From the NCBI GenBank assembly GCA_015661865.1, contig DQVG01000018.1, forward strand, positions 1-5,573: a DNA stretch of 5,573 nucleotides, given 5' to 3'. Positions 1 through 5,310 of this stretch are shown here, in pieces. This DNA comes from Desulfurobacteriaceae bacterium. Its GTDB lineage: Bacteria > Aquificota > Aquificia > Desulfurobacteriales > DQVG01. Below the pieces are notes generated by a model, which was not told where the DNA came from, searched no databases, and was given only the letters and a program-made list of their open reading frames with translations. A program made the translations under genes and the position numbers. Position 1 is the stretch's first letter, and each line of letters begins with the position of its first letter.

Positions 1-97
1 CCTTAAAGGTTCTACCTCCAGCCTGAACTACAAAACTTTTTAATGAAGCATCTTTTACCTGAAAAACCACCAAGGCTGAACCACCTTTTGTAATCAA
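1..97 (-). CDS. Possible 5' end of a divergent, leftward gene (weak, partial)
   Basis: On the minus strand one frame is open from a stop near 126-124 to the left edge. From a TTG at 97-95 it gives 32 codons; a second possible start is GTG at 70-68, preceded by AGGTGG about 9 nt upstream. The peptide looks protein-like, with alternating hydrophobic residues and a FVVQAGGRTFK stretch. That stretch faintly recalls the first strand of ribosomal protein L21 (aromatic-x-V-x-x-GG+-aromatic-+), but this is far too short to assign. There is no ATG and no convincing promoter. All three plus-strand frames reach a stop within the first 43 bases, so the 3' end of a rightward gene (for example a C-terminus ending LKVLPPA) is the competing reading. 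A chance open frame is also possible. Confidence 0.25.
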   Translation of the reverse strand, partial: MITKGGSALVVFQVKDASLKSFVVQAGGRTFK

Positions 98-179
98 GTA
101 AGAGAAAGATATATGAAATAAGGTTTATAGATAAAAAAAATTAAAACTTTTCCAGTATTGAAATATGAGAACCATGGAA

Positions 180-262
180 AAAAATCCGTGCCTGTTACAA
201 AATTTTTTTGTACTTTTAAGAAAACTCCGAAATACTTAATGTTTTACAAATTCCGGATTTTT
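180..262. repeat. Long-range inverted repeat, 9-bp arms
   Basis: AAAAATCCG at 180-188 is the exact reverse complement of CGGATTTTT at 254-262, with 65 bases between the arms. The core TCCG also appears at 226-229, and the right arm contains the palindrome TCCGGA at 252-257. The arms flank a smaller hairpin. It lies upstream of the predicted rpsJ promoter, so it would not be part of the main S10 mRNA. It could be a protein-binding pair or part of a terminator for an upstream transcript. Nine bases in AT-rich DNA can also recur by chance. Confidence 0.35.
196..212. repeat. Small A/T-rich hairpin
   Basis: TACAAAA at 196-202 and TTTTGTA at 206-212 are perfect inverted repeats around a TTT loop, giving a 7-bp stem with one G-C pair. 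It sits inside the larger inverted repeat at 180-262. The low GC content makes it a poor intrinsic terminator; it could be a binding site or simply a product of the base composition. Confidence 0.35.
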
Positions 263-288
263 AATATTGCGACACACTCCCAAATCTT

Positions 289-316
289 TTGCAATTTTAT
301 GAAAATTTGATATAAT
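289..316 (+). promoter_or_regulatory. Predicted sigma70-type extended -10 promoter for the S10 operon
   Basis: The -10 box TATAAT (311-316) is a perfect consensus and is preceded by TG at 308-309, making TGATATAAT, a full extended -10 element. A -35-like TTGCAA at 289-294 lies 16 bp upstream and matches TTGACA at four of six positions; shifting one base to TTTGCA gives a 17-bp spacer. AT-rich DNA with A and T tracts lies upstream and might act as an UP element. Transcription would start near 322-324, about 75 nt before rpsJ. This is the only strong promoter seen in front of the operon. Confidence 0.75.
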
Positions 317-322
317 TCACAT

Positions 323-398
323 CCACTTACATAAGATATTTGCCTAGATCTATTTAAATTTAAAAATAAGGTTCAAGTTTTTAAGGAGGTATAATTTC
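323..398 (+). other. Predicted 5' leader of the S10 operon mRNA
   Basis: This is the roughly 75-nt stretch between the predicted transcription start and the rpsJ ATG. It is short and AT-rich, with two small palindromes: TAGATCTA at 345-352 and a 12-bp perfect one, TTTAAATTTAAA, at 353-364. Neither would form a stable GC-rich stem. It lacks the long stem-loop leader that L4 binds to control the S10 operon in gammaproteobacteria, and no terminator-antiterminator pair is apparent. The exact 5' end is inferred from the promoter. Confidence 0.55.
383..390 (+). promoter_or_regulatory. Strong Shine-Dalgarno for rpsJ
   Basis: AAGGAGGT, with a preceding T that extends the match, is essentially the full complement of the 16S rRNA 3' tail. 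It lies 8 nt before the ATG at 399, which is ideal spacing. This is the strongest ribosome-binding site in the window and suits the first gene of a highly expressed operon. Confidence 0.9.
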
Positions 399-710
399 AT
401 GGCCACCGATAAAGTTAGAATAAAATTGACGGCTTATGATCACAGAGTTTTGGACAGAGCTGTAAAAGAAATTGTTGAAGCAGCAAAAAGAACAGGAGTG
501 ATTATAAAAGGTCCTATCCCCCTCCCTACAAAAAGGCACTGGTATTCAATTATTCGTTCTCCTCACAAATATCAATATTCTCAAGAACAATTTGAAATAA
601 GAGTTCACAGAAGAATTATAGATCTTGAAAATATTAAACCACAAACTATTCAAACTCTTCAAGAACTAAAGCTTCCCAAAGGGGTAGATGTAGAAATAAA
701 AACTATTTAA
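399..710 (+). CDS. rpsJ: 30S ribosomal protein S10 (NusE)
   Basis: S10 sits in the head of the small ribosomal subunit. In bacteria such as E. coli it also serves as NusE, binding NusB and NusG in antitermination complexes. The product is 103 residues, normal for the family. Recognisable segments are the opening strand VRIKLTAYDHRVLD (6-19), the GPIPLPT turn (38-44), the SPH of the long loop (54-56), and QFEIRVHRRIIDL (64-76), corresponding to the family's QFE.RTHKRL.DI. The end (GVDVEIKTI, 95-103) matches the closing beta strand. The ATG follows a near-perfect Shine-Dalgarno. It is the first gene of the operon and is read directly from the promoter at 289-316. In many bacteria tuf lies just upstream; here it does not within the visible 398 bases. 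Confidence 0.98.
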   Translation: MATDKVRIKLTAYDHRVLDRAVKEIVEAAKRTGVIIKGPIPLPTKRHWYSIIRSPHKYQYSQEQFEIRVHRRIIDLENIKPQTIQTLQELKLPKGVDVEIKTI

Positions 711-724
711 AGGGGTAGAAAGAA

Positions 725-1372
725 ATGAAAGGAATTATTGGAAGAAAAGTAGGAATGACTCAAATATTTGATGAAAAGGGAAATGCAATTCCTGTAACTG
801 TTATAGAAGCTGGACCATGTGTAGTTGTTCAGAAAAAAACAAAAGAAAAAGATGGATATGAAGCTTTACAACTTGGATATCAAGAAATAACGAAAAATGA
901 AGAGAAAATACCTAAACCTTATTTAGGACATTTTAAAAAGGCTGGTGTAAAACCTATGAAAGTTTTAAAAGAAATCAAATTCAAAGATATTGACAAATAC
1001 AATGTAGGAGACACTATAACCGTTGATATATTCCAAAAAGGGGAAAAAGTAGATGTAACTGGGACTACCAAAGGACGTGGATTTGCAGGTGTAATGAAAA
1101 GATGGTCTTTTGGTGGATTTCCAAATTCTCATGGTCATAGGTATCATAGAGCGGTTGGAGCCATAGGTTGTAGAACCTATCCAGGTAGAGTTCATCCTGG
1201 AAAAAGAATGGCTGGACATTATGGAGTAGATACTCAAACTGTAAAAAATTTAGAAATTGTAGATGTTATTCCTGAGAAAAATTTAATTTTGGTAAAAGGT
1301 TCCGTACCTGGACATAAGAACTCTATTGTAATTATTAAATCAGCTGTTGGAAGAAGCAGAGAGAACACCTAA
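725..1372 (+). CDS. rplC: 50S ribosomal protein L3
   Basis: L3 binds 23S rRNA early in 50S assembly and sends a long loop towards the peptidyl-transferase centre. The protein is 215 residues, typical in length. It opens with [14 protein letters not shown] (2-15), the family signature, and carries the core [11 protein letters not shown] (117-127), SHGHRYHR (135-142), GAIG (145-148), PGRV (153-156) and GKRMAGHYG (159-167), then ends with ILVKGSVPG (188-196). At the place where E. coli L3 has the GQNQ segment containing the glutamine methylated by PrmB, this protein reads GCRT, so that glutamine is absent; this is common outside gammaproteobacteria. It starts 14 nt after rpsJ, with AGGGG (711-715) about 9 nt before the ATG. 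Confidence 0.98.
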   Translation: MKGIIGRKVGMTQIFDEKGNAIPVTVIEAGPCVVVQKKTKEKDGYEALQLGYQEITKNEEKIPKPYLGHFKKAGVKPMKVLKEIKFKDIDKYNVGDTITVDIFQKGEKVDVTGTTKGRGFAGVMKRWSFGGFPNSHGHRYHRAVGAIGCRTYPGRVHPGKRMAGHYGVDTQTVKNLEIVDVIPEKNLILVKGSVPGHKNSIVIIKSAVGRSRENT

Positions 1373-1385
1373 AAACTAAGTTAAA

Positions 1386-1391
1386 AAGGAG
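1386..1391 (+). promoter_or_regulatory. Shine-Dalgarno that sets the rplD start
   Basis: AAGGAG ends 8 nt before the ATG at 1400. An in-frame GTG at 1391 shares its first base with this motif, so ribosomes bound here cannot start at that GTG. The site therefore argues for the ATG at 1400. Confidence 0.8.
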
Positions 1392-1399
1392 TGGCGACA

Positions 1400-2038
1400 A
1401 TGGAAGTGAAAGTTATAAATACAAAAAAGGAAGAAGTTGGAACAGTAACTTTAAATGATAAGGTTTTTAATGCTCCTTTACATAAACATGCTATTTGGCT
1501 TACAGTTAATTGGCAATTAGCAAAAAGAAGAGCAGGTACTGCCTCTACTAAAACTAGAGGAGAGGTAAGAGGAGGGGGGAGAAAACCCTGGCCTCAAAAA
1601 CACACAGGTAGAGCAAGACAAGGTTCTATTAGAGCTCCTCAATGGGTAGGAGGAGGAATTGTTCATGGTCCTAAACCTAAAGATTGGTCTTTTAAATTAA
1701 ATAAAAAAGTAAGAAGATTAGCTTTAAAAAGTGCTTTATCTCAAAGACTTAGAGAAGGAAATTTAATAGTTGTGGAAGATTTTGAATTTCCAGAGATAAA
1801 AACCAAACTTGCAAAGCAAGTTTTAAAGGATTTAGGTTTAGAAAATGAAAAAGTATTAATTGTAGTTCCAGATAAGTACGATGAAAAAATGGAAAAAATT
1901 TGGTTATCTTTTAGAAACTTACCAAAAGTAAAGGTTTTACCTGTAGAGGGTTTAAATGTTTACGATGTAGTTTGTTATCCAAAAATAGTTGTGTTTAAAT
2001 CAGTTTTACCAAAAATTGAGGAGAGGTTGGCAAAATGA
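1400..2038 (+). CDS. rplD: 50S ribosomal protein L4
   Basis: L4 binds 23S rRNA and its extended loop forms part of the exit-tunnel constriction together with L22. In E. coli it also represses its own operon; no equivalent leader is visible here. From the ATG at 1400 the product is 212 residues, normal for the family. The tunnel loop is clear: RRAGTASTKTRGEVRGGGRK (43-62), PWPQKHTGRARQGS (63-76) and APQWVGGGIVHGP (79-91), followed by the globular part with LALKSALSQR (107-116). An in-frame GTG at 1391 would add three residues but overlaps the Shine-Dalgarno, so I chose the ATG. The last four bases (ATGA) overlap the start of rplW, suggesting translational coupling. Confidence 0.97.
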   Translation: MEVKVINTKKEEVGTVTLNDKVFNAPLHKHAIWLTVNWQLAKRRAGTASTKTRGEVRGGGRKPWPQKHTGRARQGSIRAPQWVGGGIVHGPKPKDWSFKLNKKVRRLALKSALSQRLREGNLIVVEDFEFPEIKTKLAKQVLKDLGLENEKVLIVVPDKYDEKMEKIWLSFRNLPKVKVLPVEGLNVYDVVCYPKIVVFKSVLPKIEERLAK

Positions 2039-2379
2039 GAACCCCGTATGAAGTTTTATTAAGACCTATAGTTACTGAAAAAAGTTATAAATTGTCTAAT
2101 TTAAAAGCAAAAAGTTCTAAAACTAAGGAAGAATATAAAATATGCAAATTAACTTTTGAAGTTCCAGTAGATGCAACAAAACCTGAAATTAAGCAAGCTG
2201 TAGAAAAATTATTTAATGTAAAAGTTGAAAAAGTAAATACTATGATTGTTCCTGGAAAGGAAAAAAGGGTTTATAACAAACCAGGTCTTAAAGGTAGAAA
2301 AAGAAAATATAAAAAGGCTATCGTTACTTTGAAAAAGGGTTACGAGCTTGATTTAATGAAATTAGCCAAAGAGTGGTAG
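2035..2379 (+). CDS. rplW: 50S ribosomal protein L23 with an internal insertion
   Basis: L23 sits at the mouth of the exit tunnel, next to L29, and is the main docking point for trigger factor and SRP. Family marks are LLRPIVTEKS (8-17), VDATKPEIKQAVEKLFNVKV (45-64), VNTMIVPGK (67-75) and KKAIVTLKKG (93-102). At 114 residues it is longer than E. coli L23 (100). Between the EKS of helix 1 and the DATK motif there are 29 residues after EK, against 17 in E. coli. The extra dozen fall in a Lys/Ser-rich stretch around residues 19-36. The ATG overlaps the rplD stop as ATGA, and a purine-rich ribosome site (GAGGAGAGG, 2018-2026) lies inside the end of rplD. Confidence 0.97.
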   Translation: MRTPYEVLLRPIVTEKSYKLSNLKAKSSKTKEEYKICKLTFEVPVDATKPEIKQAVEKLFNVKVEKVNTMIVPGKEKRVYNKPGLKGRKRKYKKAIVTLKKGYELDLMKLAKEW

Positions 2380-2408
2380 AAAGAATTTAATTTGAGAGGT
2401 GAGGAAAA

Positions 2409-3230
2409 ATGGGTATTAAAAGATTTAAGCCATATACTCCTTCAAGAAGGTTTATGACAGTTTCAGATTTTAGTGAAATTACAAAAACTGAACCTGAAAA
2501 AAAATTAACAAAAGGTTTCAAAAGAGATGTTGGTAGAAATAATCAAGGAAGAATTACTTGTAGGCACAAAGGGGGAGGTCATAAAAGAAGATATAGAATT
2601 ATAGACTTTAAAAGAGATAAAGTTGGAGTACCTGCAAAGGTAGCAGCTATTGAGTATGATCCTAATAGAAGCGCCAGAATTGCTCTTTTGCATTATGTAG
2701 ATGGAGAAAAAAGATATATTATTTGGCCAGAAGGTTTACAAGTTGGAGATTGGGTAATGTCTGGACCTGATGCTGAAATTAAAGTAGGAAATGCTTTACC
2801 TTTAAGAAATATTCCCGTAGGTACCATTATTCATAATATTGAACTTAAACCTAAAAAAGGGGGCCAGCTCTGTAGAGCGGCAGGTAGCTATGCTCAACTT
2901 TTAGGTAAAGAAGGAAACTATGCTATTATTAGACTTCCTTCTGGAGAAATGAGAAGAGTACATTTAGATTGTATGGCAACGATTGGTCAAGTTGGAAATC
3001 TTGATCATGAAAATATTGTTATTGGTAAGGCTGGTAGATCTCGTTGGCTTGGGATTAGACCAACTGTTCGTGGTACAGCTATGAATCCTGTTGACCACCC
3101 CCATGGAGGTGGGGAAGGTAGAACTAAAGGTCGCCATCCGGTATCTCCTTGGGGATGGTGTACAAAGGGTATGAAAACTAGAAAGAAAAAACCATCTGAT
3201 AAATATATTATAAGAAGAAGAAATGATTAA
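2409..3230 (+). CDS. rplB: 50S ribosomal protein L2
   Basis: L2 is one of the largest and most conserved 50S proteins; it is needed for subunit association and for peptidyl-transferase activity. The product is 273 residues, the same as in E. coli. It starts with the expected [18 protein letters not shown] (4-21). It then shows NNQGRIT (44-50), [12 protein letters not shown] (52-63), [13 protein letters not shown] (81-93), LPSGEMRRV (176-184), [17 protein letters not shown] (206-222), and the signature [13 protein letters not shown] (225-237). The His pair at 230 and 232 covers the site of E. coli His229, implicated in peptidyl-transferase function. The C-terminal tail is Arg/Lys-rich, as usual. 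It follows rplW after 29 nt, the longest gap between genes in the operon, with AGGTGAGG (2397-2404) as ribosome site. Confidence 0.99.
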   Translation: MGIKRFKPYTPSRRFMTVSDFSEITKTEPEKKLTKGFKRDVGRNNQGRITCRHKGGGHKRRYRIIDFKRDKVGVPAKVAAIEYDPNRSARIALLHYVDGEKRYIIWPEGLQVGDWVMSGPDAEIKVGNALPLRNIPVGTIIHNIELKPKKGGQLCRAAGSYAQLLGKEGNYAIIRLPSGEMRRVHLDCMATIGQVGNLDHENIVIGKAGRSRWLGIRPTVRGTAMNPVDHPHGGGEGRTKGRHPVSPWGWCTKGMKTRKKKPSDKYIIRRRND

Positions 3231-3246
3231 TTAGGAGGCTAAAGCC

Positions 3247-3528
3247 ATGGCTCGTTCTAGAAAGAAAGGACCTTATGTTAATCCTAAAATTCTTAAAAAA
3301 GTTAGAAAATTAAATGAGACTGGAAAAAAAGAAGTTATAAAAATTTGGGATAGATCTTGTACTATTGTTCCAGAGTTTATTGGACATACCTTTGGGGTTT
3401 ACAACGGTCAAAAACATATTCCAGTTTATGTAACAGAAGATATGGTTGGTCATAAATTTGGGGAGTTTGCTTTAACAAGAACTTTTAGGGGTCACCCCGG
3501 TCAACAAAAAGTAACTAAGAAAAAGTAG
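3247..3528 (+). CDS. rpsS: 30S ribosomal protein S19
   Basis: S19 lies in the head of the 30S subunit, partners S13, and contacts the A-site tRNA region and the B1 intersubunit bridges. The 93-residue product has typical length. Clear family segments are SRKKGPYV (4-11), [19 protein letters not shown] (31-49), [23 protein letters not shown] (52-74) and TRTFRGH (77-83), followed by a basic tail. Most bacteria have RRST or RRSC where this protein has DRSC, a minor change. AGGAGG (3233-3238) lies 8 nt before the ATG, and the gap from rplB is 16 nt. Confidence 0.98.
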   Translation: MARSRKKGPYVNPKILKKVRKLNETGKKEVIKIWDRSCTIVPEFIGHTFGVYNGQKHIPVYVTEDMVGHKFGEFALTRTFRGHPGQQKVTKKK

Positions 3529-3540
3529 TGAGGTGAAAAA

Positions 3541-3951
3541 ATGGCAATAGAAACAAGAGATTATTATAAAGAAGGAGAAAAAGGTTTTGAAAAACCTTTA
3601 ACAGCAAAGGCTATTACTAGAAGAGTTAGAATTTCACCTTTTAAAGCTAGATTAGTAGCTGACCTTATTCGTGGAAAAAAAGTATCTGAAGCTTTTGCTA
3701 TTTTACAAGAGTGTCCCAAAAGACCAGCTAGATATATTTTAAAAACTTTAAAAAGTGCAGTAGCAAATGCTGAACATAACTTTGGATTAGATCCGGAACG
3801 TTTAGTTATTACTGAAATTTATATTAATGAAGGACCAACTTTTAAAAGATTTAGGCCAAGAGCTCAAGGGAGAGCCTACCCTATTAGAAGAAGAACTTCT
3901 CATATTTATATTGAGGTAGGCTATCCCGAAGCAAAAAAACTTAAAAAATAA
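3541..3951 (+). CDS. rplV: 50S ribosomal protein L22 with an N-terminal extension
   Basis: L22 binds all domains of 23S rRNA, and its long beta hairpin reaches into the exit tunnel beside L4. The core is unmistakable: [22 protein letters not shown] near 30-51, SAVANAEHN (72-80), and the hairpin from about 96 to 118 with [16 protein letters not shown] (97-112), then [10 protein letters not shown] (117-126). The hairpin-tip residues aligned with E. coli Met82-Lys83-Arg84 read Phe-Lys-Arg here. At 136 residues it exceeds E. coli L22 (110), mostly through about 20 extra charged residues before the usual start of the fold, plus a short Lys-rich C-terminal tail. There is no internal Met near the usual start, and GAGGTGA (3530-3536) precedes the ATG, so the extension appears real. 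Confidence 0.97.
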   Translation: MAIETRDYYKEGEKGFEKPLTAKAITRRVRISPFKARLVADLIRGKKVSEAFAILQECPKRPARYILKTLKSAVANAEHNFGLDPERLVITEIYINEGPTFKRFRPRAQGRAYPIRRRTSHIYIEVGYPEAKKLKK

Positions 3952-3958
3952 AAGGAGG
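3952..3958 (+). promoter_or_regulatory. Shine-Dalgarno that sets the TTG start of rpsC
   Basis: AAGGAGG ends 8 nt before TTG at 3967. It is strong and well spaced, and there is no ATG near the conserved N-terminus, so this site supports initiation at the rare TTG codon. Confidence 0.85.
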
Positions 3959-3966
3959 ATTTCGCC

Positions 3967-4656
3967 TTGGGTCGTAAAGTTCATCCATATGGATTTAGAT
4001 TAGGAATTACAAAGGATTGGCATGCTAAATGGGTTCAAAAAAGAAAAAAAGATTATGCCCAAACTTTAAATGAAGATATGAAGATTAGAGAATTTATTAA
4101 GGAAACTTATTACCATGCTGGTATCCCTAAAATAGAAATCGCCAGAGATGCAGATAGAATTATTATTAGAATCTGGGCATCTCGTCCAGGATTAATTCTT
4201 GGAAGAAAAGGGGCGGGAGTTAGAGCTCTTCGTCAAAAATTAGAAGAAATGACAAATAAAAGAGTTCTTATCAACGTAGAAGAGGTAAGAGTACCCCAAC
4301 TTAATGCTCAACTTGTTGCTGAAAATGTTGCTCAACAAATTGAAAGAAGAGTTGCTTATAGAAGAGCTATGAAAAAAGCAATTGCAGATGCTATGAGAGC
4401 TGGAGCAAAAGGTATCAAAATTCAGGTAGCTGGACGTCTTGGAGGAGCCGATATGGCTCGAGATGAATGGTATCGTCAAGGTAGAGTTCCGCTTCAAACT
4501 ATAAGAGCGGATATAGATTATGGATTTGCAGAAGCTTTCACAAAGTACGGAAAAATAGGAGTTAAAGTTTGGATATATAAAGGAGATGTTTTAAAAGATT
4601 CTGCAGAAGAAATTATCAGGCAAATTGAGAAAAAAGTTAAGGAGGAAATGCAATGA
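3967..4656 (+). CDS. rpsC: 30S ribosomal protein S3, TTG start
   Basis: S3 sits at the mRNA entry channel of the 30S subunit and, with S4 and S5, contributes to mRNA unwinding. The product is 229 residues (E. coli 233). It begins [14 protein letters not shown] (1-14), exactly where the family starts. A type-2 KH domain follows, with the GRKG loop at 79-82. The C-terminal domain carries YRRAMKKAI (131-139), whose Arg132-Arg133 and following Lys correspond to the E. coli helicase residues Arg131, Arg132 and Lys135, then [20 protein letters not shown] (146-165), [15 protein letters not shown] (172-186) and [10 protein letters not shown] (197-206). The start codon is TTG, backed by AAGGAGG 8 nt upstream. 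The stop TGA overlaps the rplP ATG by one base when rplP is started at 4656. Confidence 0.98.
   Translation: MGRKVHPYGFRLGITKDWHAKWVQKRKKDYAQTLNEDMKIREFIKETYYHAGIPKIEIARDADRIIIRIWASRPGLILGRKGAGVRALRQKLEEMTNKRVLINVEEVRVPQLNAQLVAENVAQQIERRVAYRRAMKKAIADAMRAGAKGIKIQVAGRLGGADMARDEWYRQGRVPLQTIRADIDYGFAEAFTKYGKIGVKVWIYKGDVLKDSAEEIIRQIEKKVKEEMQ
4639..4645 (+). promoter_or_regulatory. Shine-Dalgarno for rplP inside the end of rpsC
   Basis: AAGGAGG is embedded in the last codons of rpsC. It is 7 nt from an ATG at 4653 and 10 nt from the adjacent ATG at 4656, so either could be used. Its position within the previous gene means rplP translation is probably coupled to rpsC. Confidence 0.8.
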
Positions 4657-5078
4657 TGCTTATGCCAAGGAGATTAAAATTTAGAAAGTATCATAGATAT
4701 AGAACTAAAGGAAAAGCTTCTCGTGGAAATACTATTTGTTTTGGAGAATATGCTCTTCAAGCAATTGAGCCGGGAAGATTTACCTCTAATCAAATTGAAT
4801 CTGCCAGAGTTGCTATTGTTAGAGGATTAAAAAAAGGTGGAAAACTTTGGATTAGAATTTTTCCAGATCATCCGTATACTAAAAAACCTCTTGAAACTCG
4901 TATGGGTAAAGGAAAAGGAAACGTAGAAGGTTATGAAGCTATTATCAAACCAGGAAAAATTTTATTTGAAGTTGGTGGAGTTCCTGAAGAGTTAGCTATT
5001 GAAGCTCTCAAACAAGCTCAATACAAAATACCTTTTAAAACTAGAATCATAAAAAGACAAATCTTAGGAGAGGAGTAA
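4656..5078 (+). CDS. rplP: 50S ribosomal protein L16
   Basis: L16 is a late-assembling 50S protein near the A site and the base of the central protuberance; it helps position tRNA. From the ATG at 4656 it is 140 residues (E. coli 136). It begins [11 protein letters not shown], matching the family's MLMPKR start. Other marks are CFGEYALQAIEPGRFTSNQI (28-47), ESARVAIVRG (48-57), KLWIRIFPDHP (63-73), and TRMGKGKGNVEGY (81-93). Arg82 in this last motif aligns with E. coli Arg81, which is hydroxylated by RoxA/YcfD. GVPEELAIEAL follows (108-118). A second ATG immediately upstream (4653) would add one Met and has the better Shine-Dalgarno spacing; ATG at 4662 is too far. I prefer 4656 on family grounds. 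Confidence 0.96.
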   Translation: MLMPRRLKFRKYHRYRTKGKASRGNTICFGEYALQAIEPGRFTSNQIESARVAIVRGLKKGGKLWIRIFPDHPYTKKPLETRMGKGKGNVEGYEAIIKPGKILFEVGGVPEELAIEALKQAQYKIPFKTRIIKRQILGEE

Positions 5079-5082
5079 GGTC

Positions 5083-5310
5083 ATGGCAGAAAATAAATAT
5101 ATTCCATATATGAGAGCTTATGAACTTCGTGAAAAAAGTACTAAGGAATTAAGGGAACTTGAAAGGAAGCTTAGAGAGCAACTTTTTAAGCTTCGTTTTA
5201 AACGTTCTTTAGGTGTTTTAGAAAATAAAATGGCAATAAGAAATACAAAAAGAACTTTAGCTCGAGTTCTTACTATTTTAAGAGAAAGAGAGCTTTCTGG
5301 AGGTAAATAA
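5083..5310 (+). CDS. rpmC: 50S ribosomal protein L29 with a short N-terminal extension
   Basis: L29 is a small helical-hairpin protein beside L23 at the exit-tunnel mouth, where nascent-chain factors dock. The 75-residue product is slightly long for the family (usually about 60-70). The core runs from [14 protein letters not shown] (10-23) through [19 protein letters not shown] (30-48) to the second helix, with [20 protein letters not shown] at 51-70. The internal Met10 (5110) is where many homologues begin, but it lacks a Shine-Dalgarno. The ATG at 5083 has AGGAG (5071-5075) 7 nt upstream and lies only 4 nt after rplP. I therefore keep the first ATG, giving a nine-residue extension. The stop shares one base with the rpsQ start. 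Confidence 0.95.
   Translation: MAENKYIPYMRAYELREKSTKELRELERKLREQLFKLRFKRSLGVLENKMAIRNTKRTLARVLTILRERELSGGK

Larger units (their letters stand above)
98..288. other. AT-rich intergenic region upstream of the S10 operon promoter
   Basis: No gene is supported here. The longest plus-strand reading from an ATG is 24 codons (165-239) with no Shine-Dalgarno in front. The stretch contains a short A/T hairpin and a long-range inverted repeat, listed separately, and runs of A and T that may make the DNA curved. I see no tRNA-like fold, no tuf or other str-operon sequence, and no GC-rich stem followed by a T run that would make a clear terminator. Confidence 0.6.

Noticed and set aside
43..93. 16-codon open frame on the + strand (MKHLLPEK...)
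   Set aside because: No ribosome-binding site and very short; could be a leader peptide only if a promoter lay outside the window, for which there is no evidence.
196..212. A/T hairpin as an intrinsic terminator
   Set aside because: The stem has a single G-C pair and no clear T run follows the 3' arm, so termination is unlikely.
165..239. 24-codon open frame on the + strand starting MRTMEKNPC
   Set aside because: No Shine-Dalgarno, upstream of the predicted promoter, and overlaps the inverted repeats; length is within chance expectation.
965..1237. 90-codon antisense open frame within rplC
   Set aside because: It lies opposite a clearly conserved gene, its translation is Ser/Tyr/Ile-rich low-quality sequence, and it has no matching context. 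It is a composition shadow of L3.
1391..1399. GTG at 1391 as the rplD start
   Set aside because: It shares a base with the Shine-Dalgarno AAGGAG, so it cannot be the initiation codon for that site; ATG at 1400 has ideal spacing and matches the family length.
2505..2693. 62-codon antisense open frame within rplB
   Set aside because: Opposite the highly conserved L2 core; Ser/Ile-rich translation without recognisable domain, explained by AT-rich codon use on the coding strand.
3802..3984. 60-codon antisense open frame spanning the rplV-rpsC junction
   Set aside because: Opposite conserved L22 and the S3 start; phenylalanine and serine runs mirror Lys and Arg codons on the real strand.
4240..4497. 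85-codon antisense open frame within rpsC
   Set aside because: Opposite the conserved KH and C-terminal domains of S3; Ser-rich product typical of a shadow frame.
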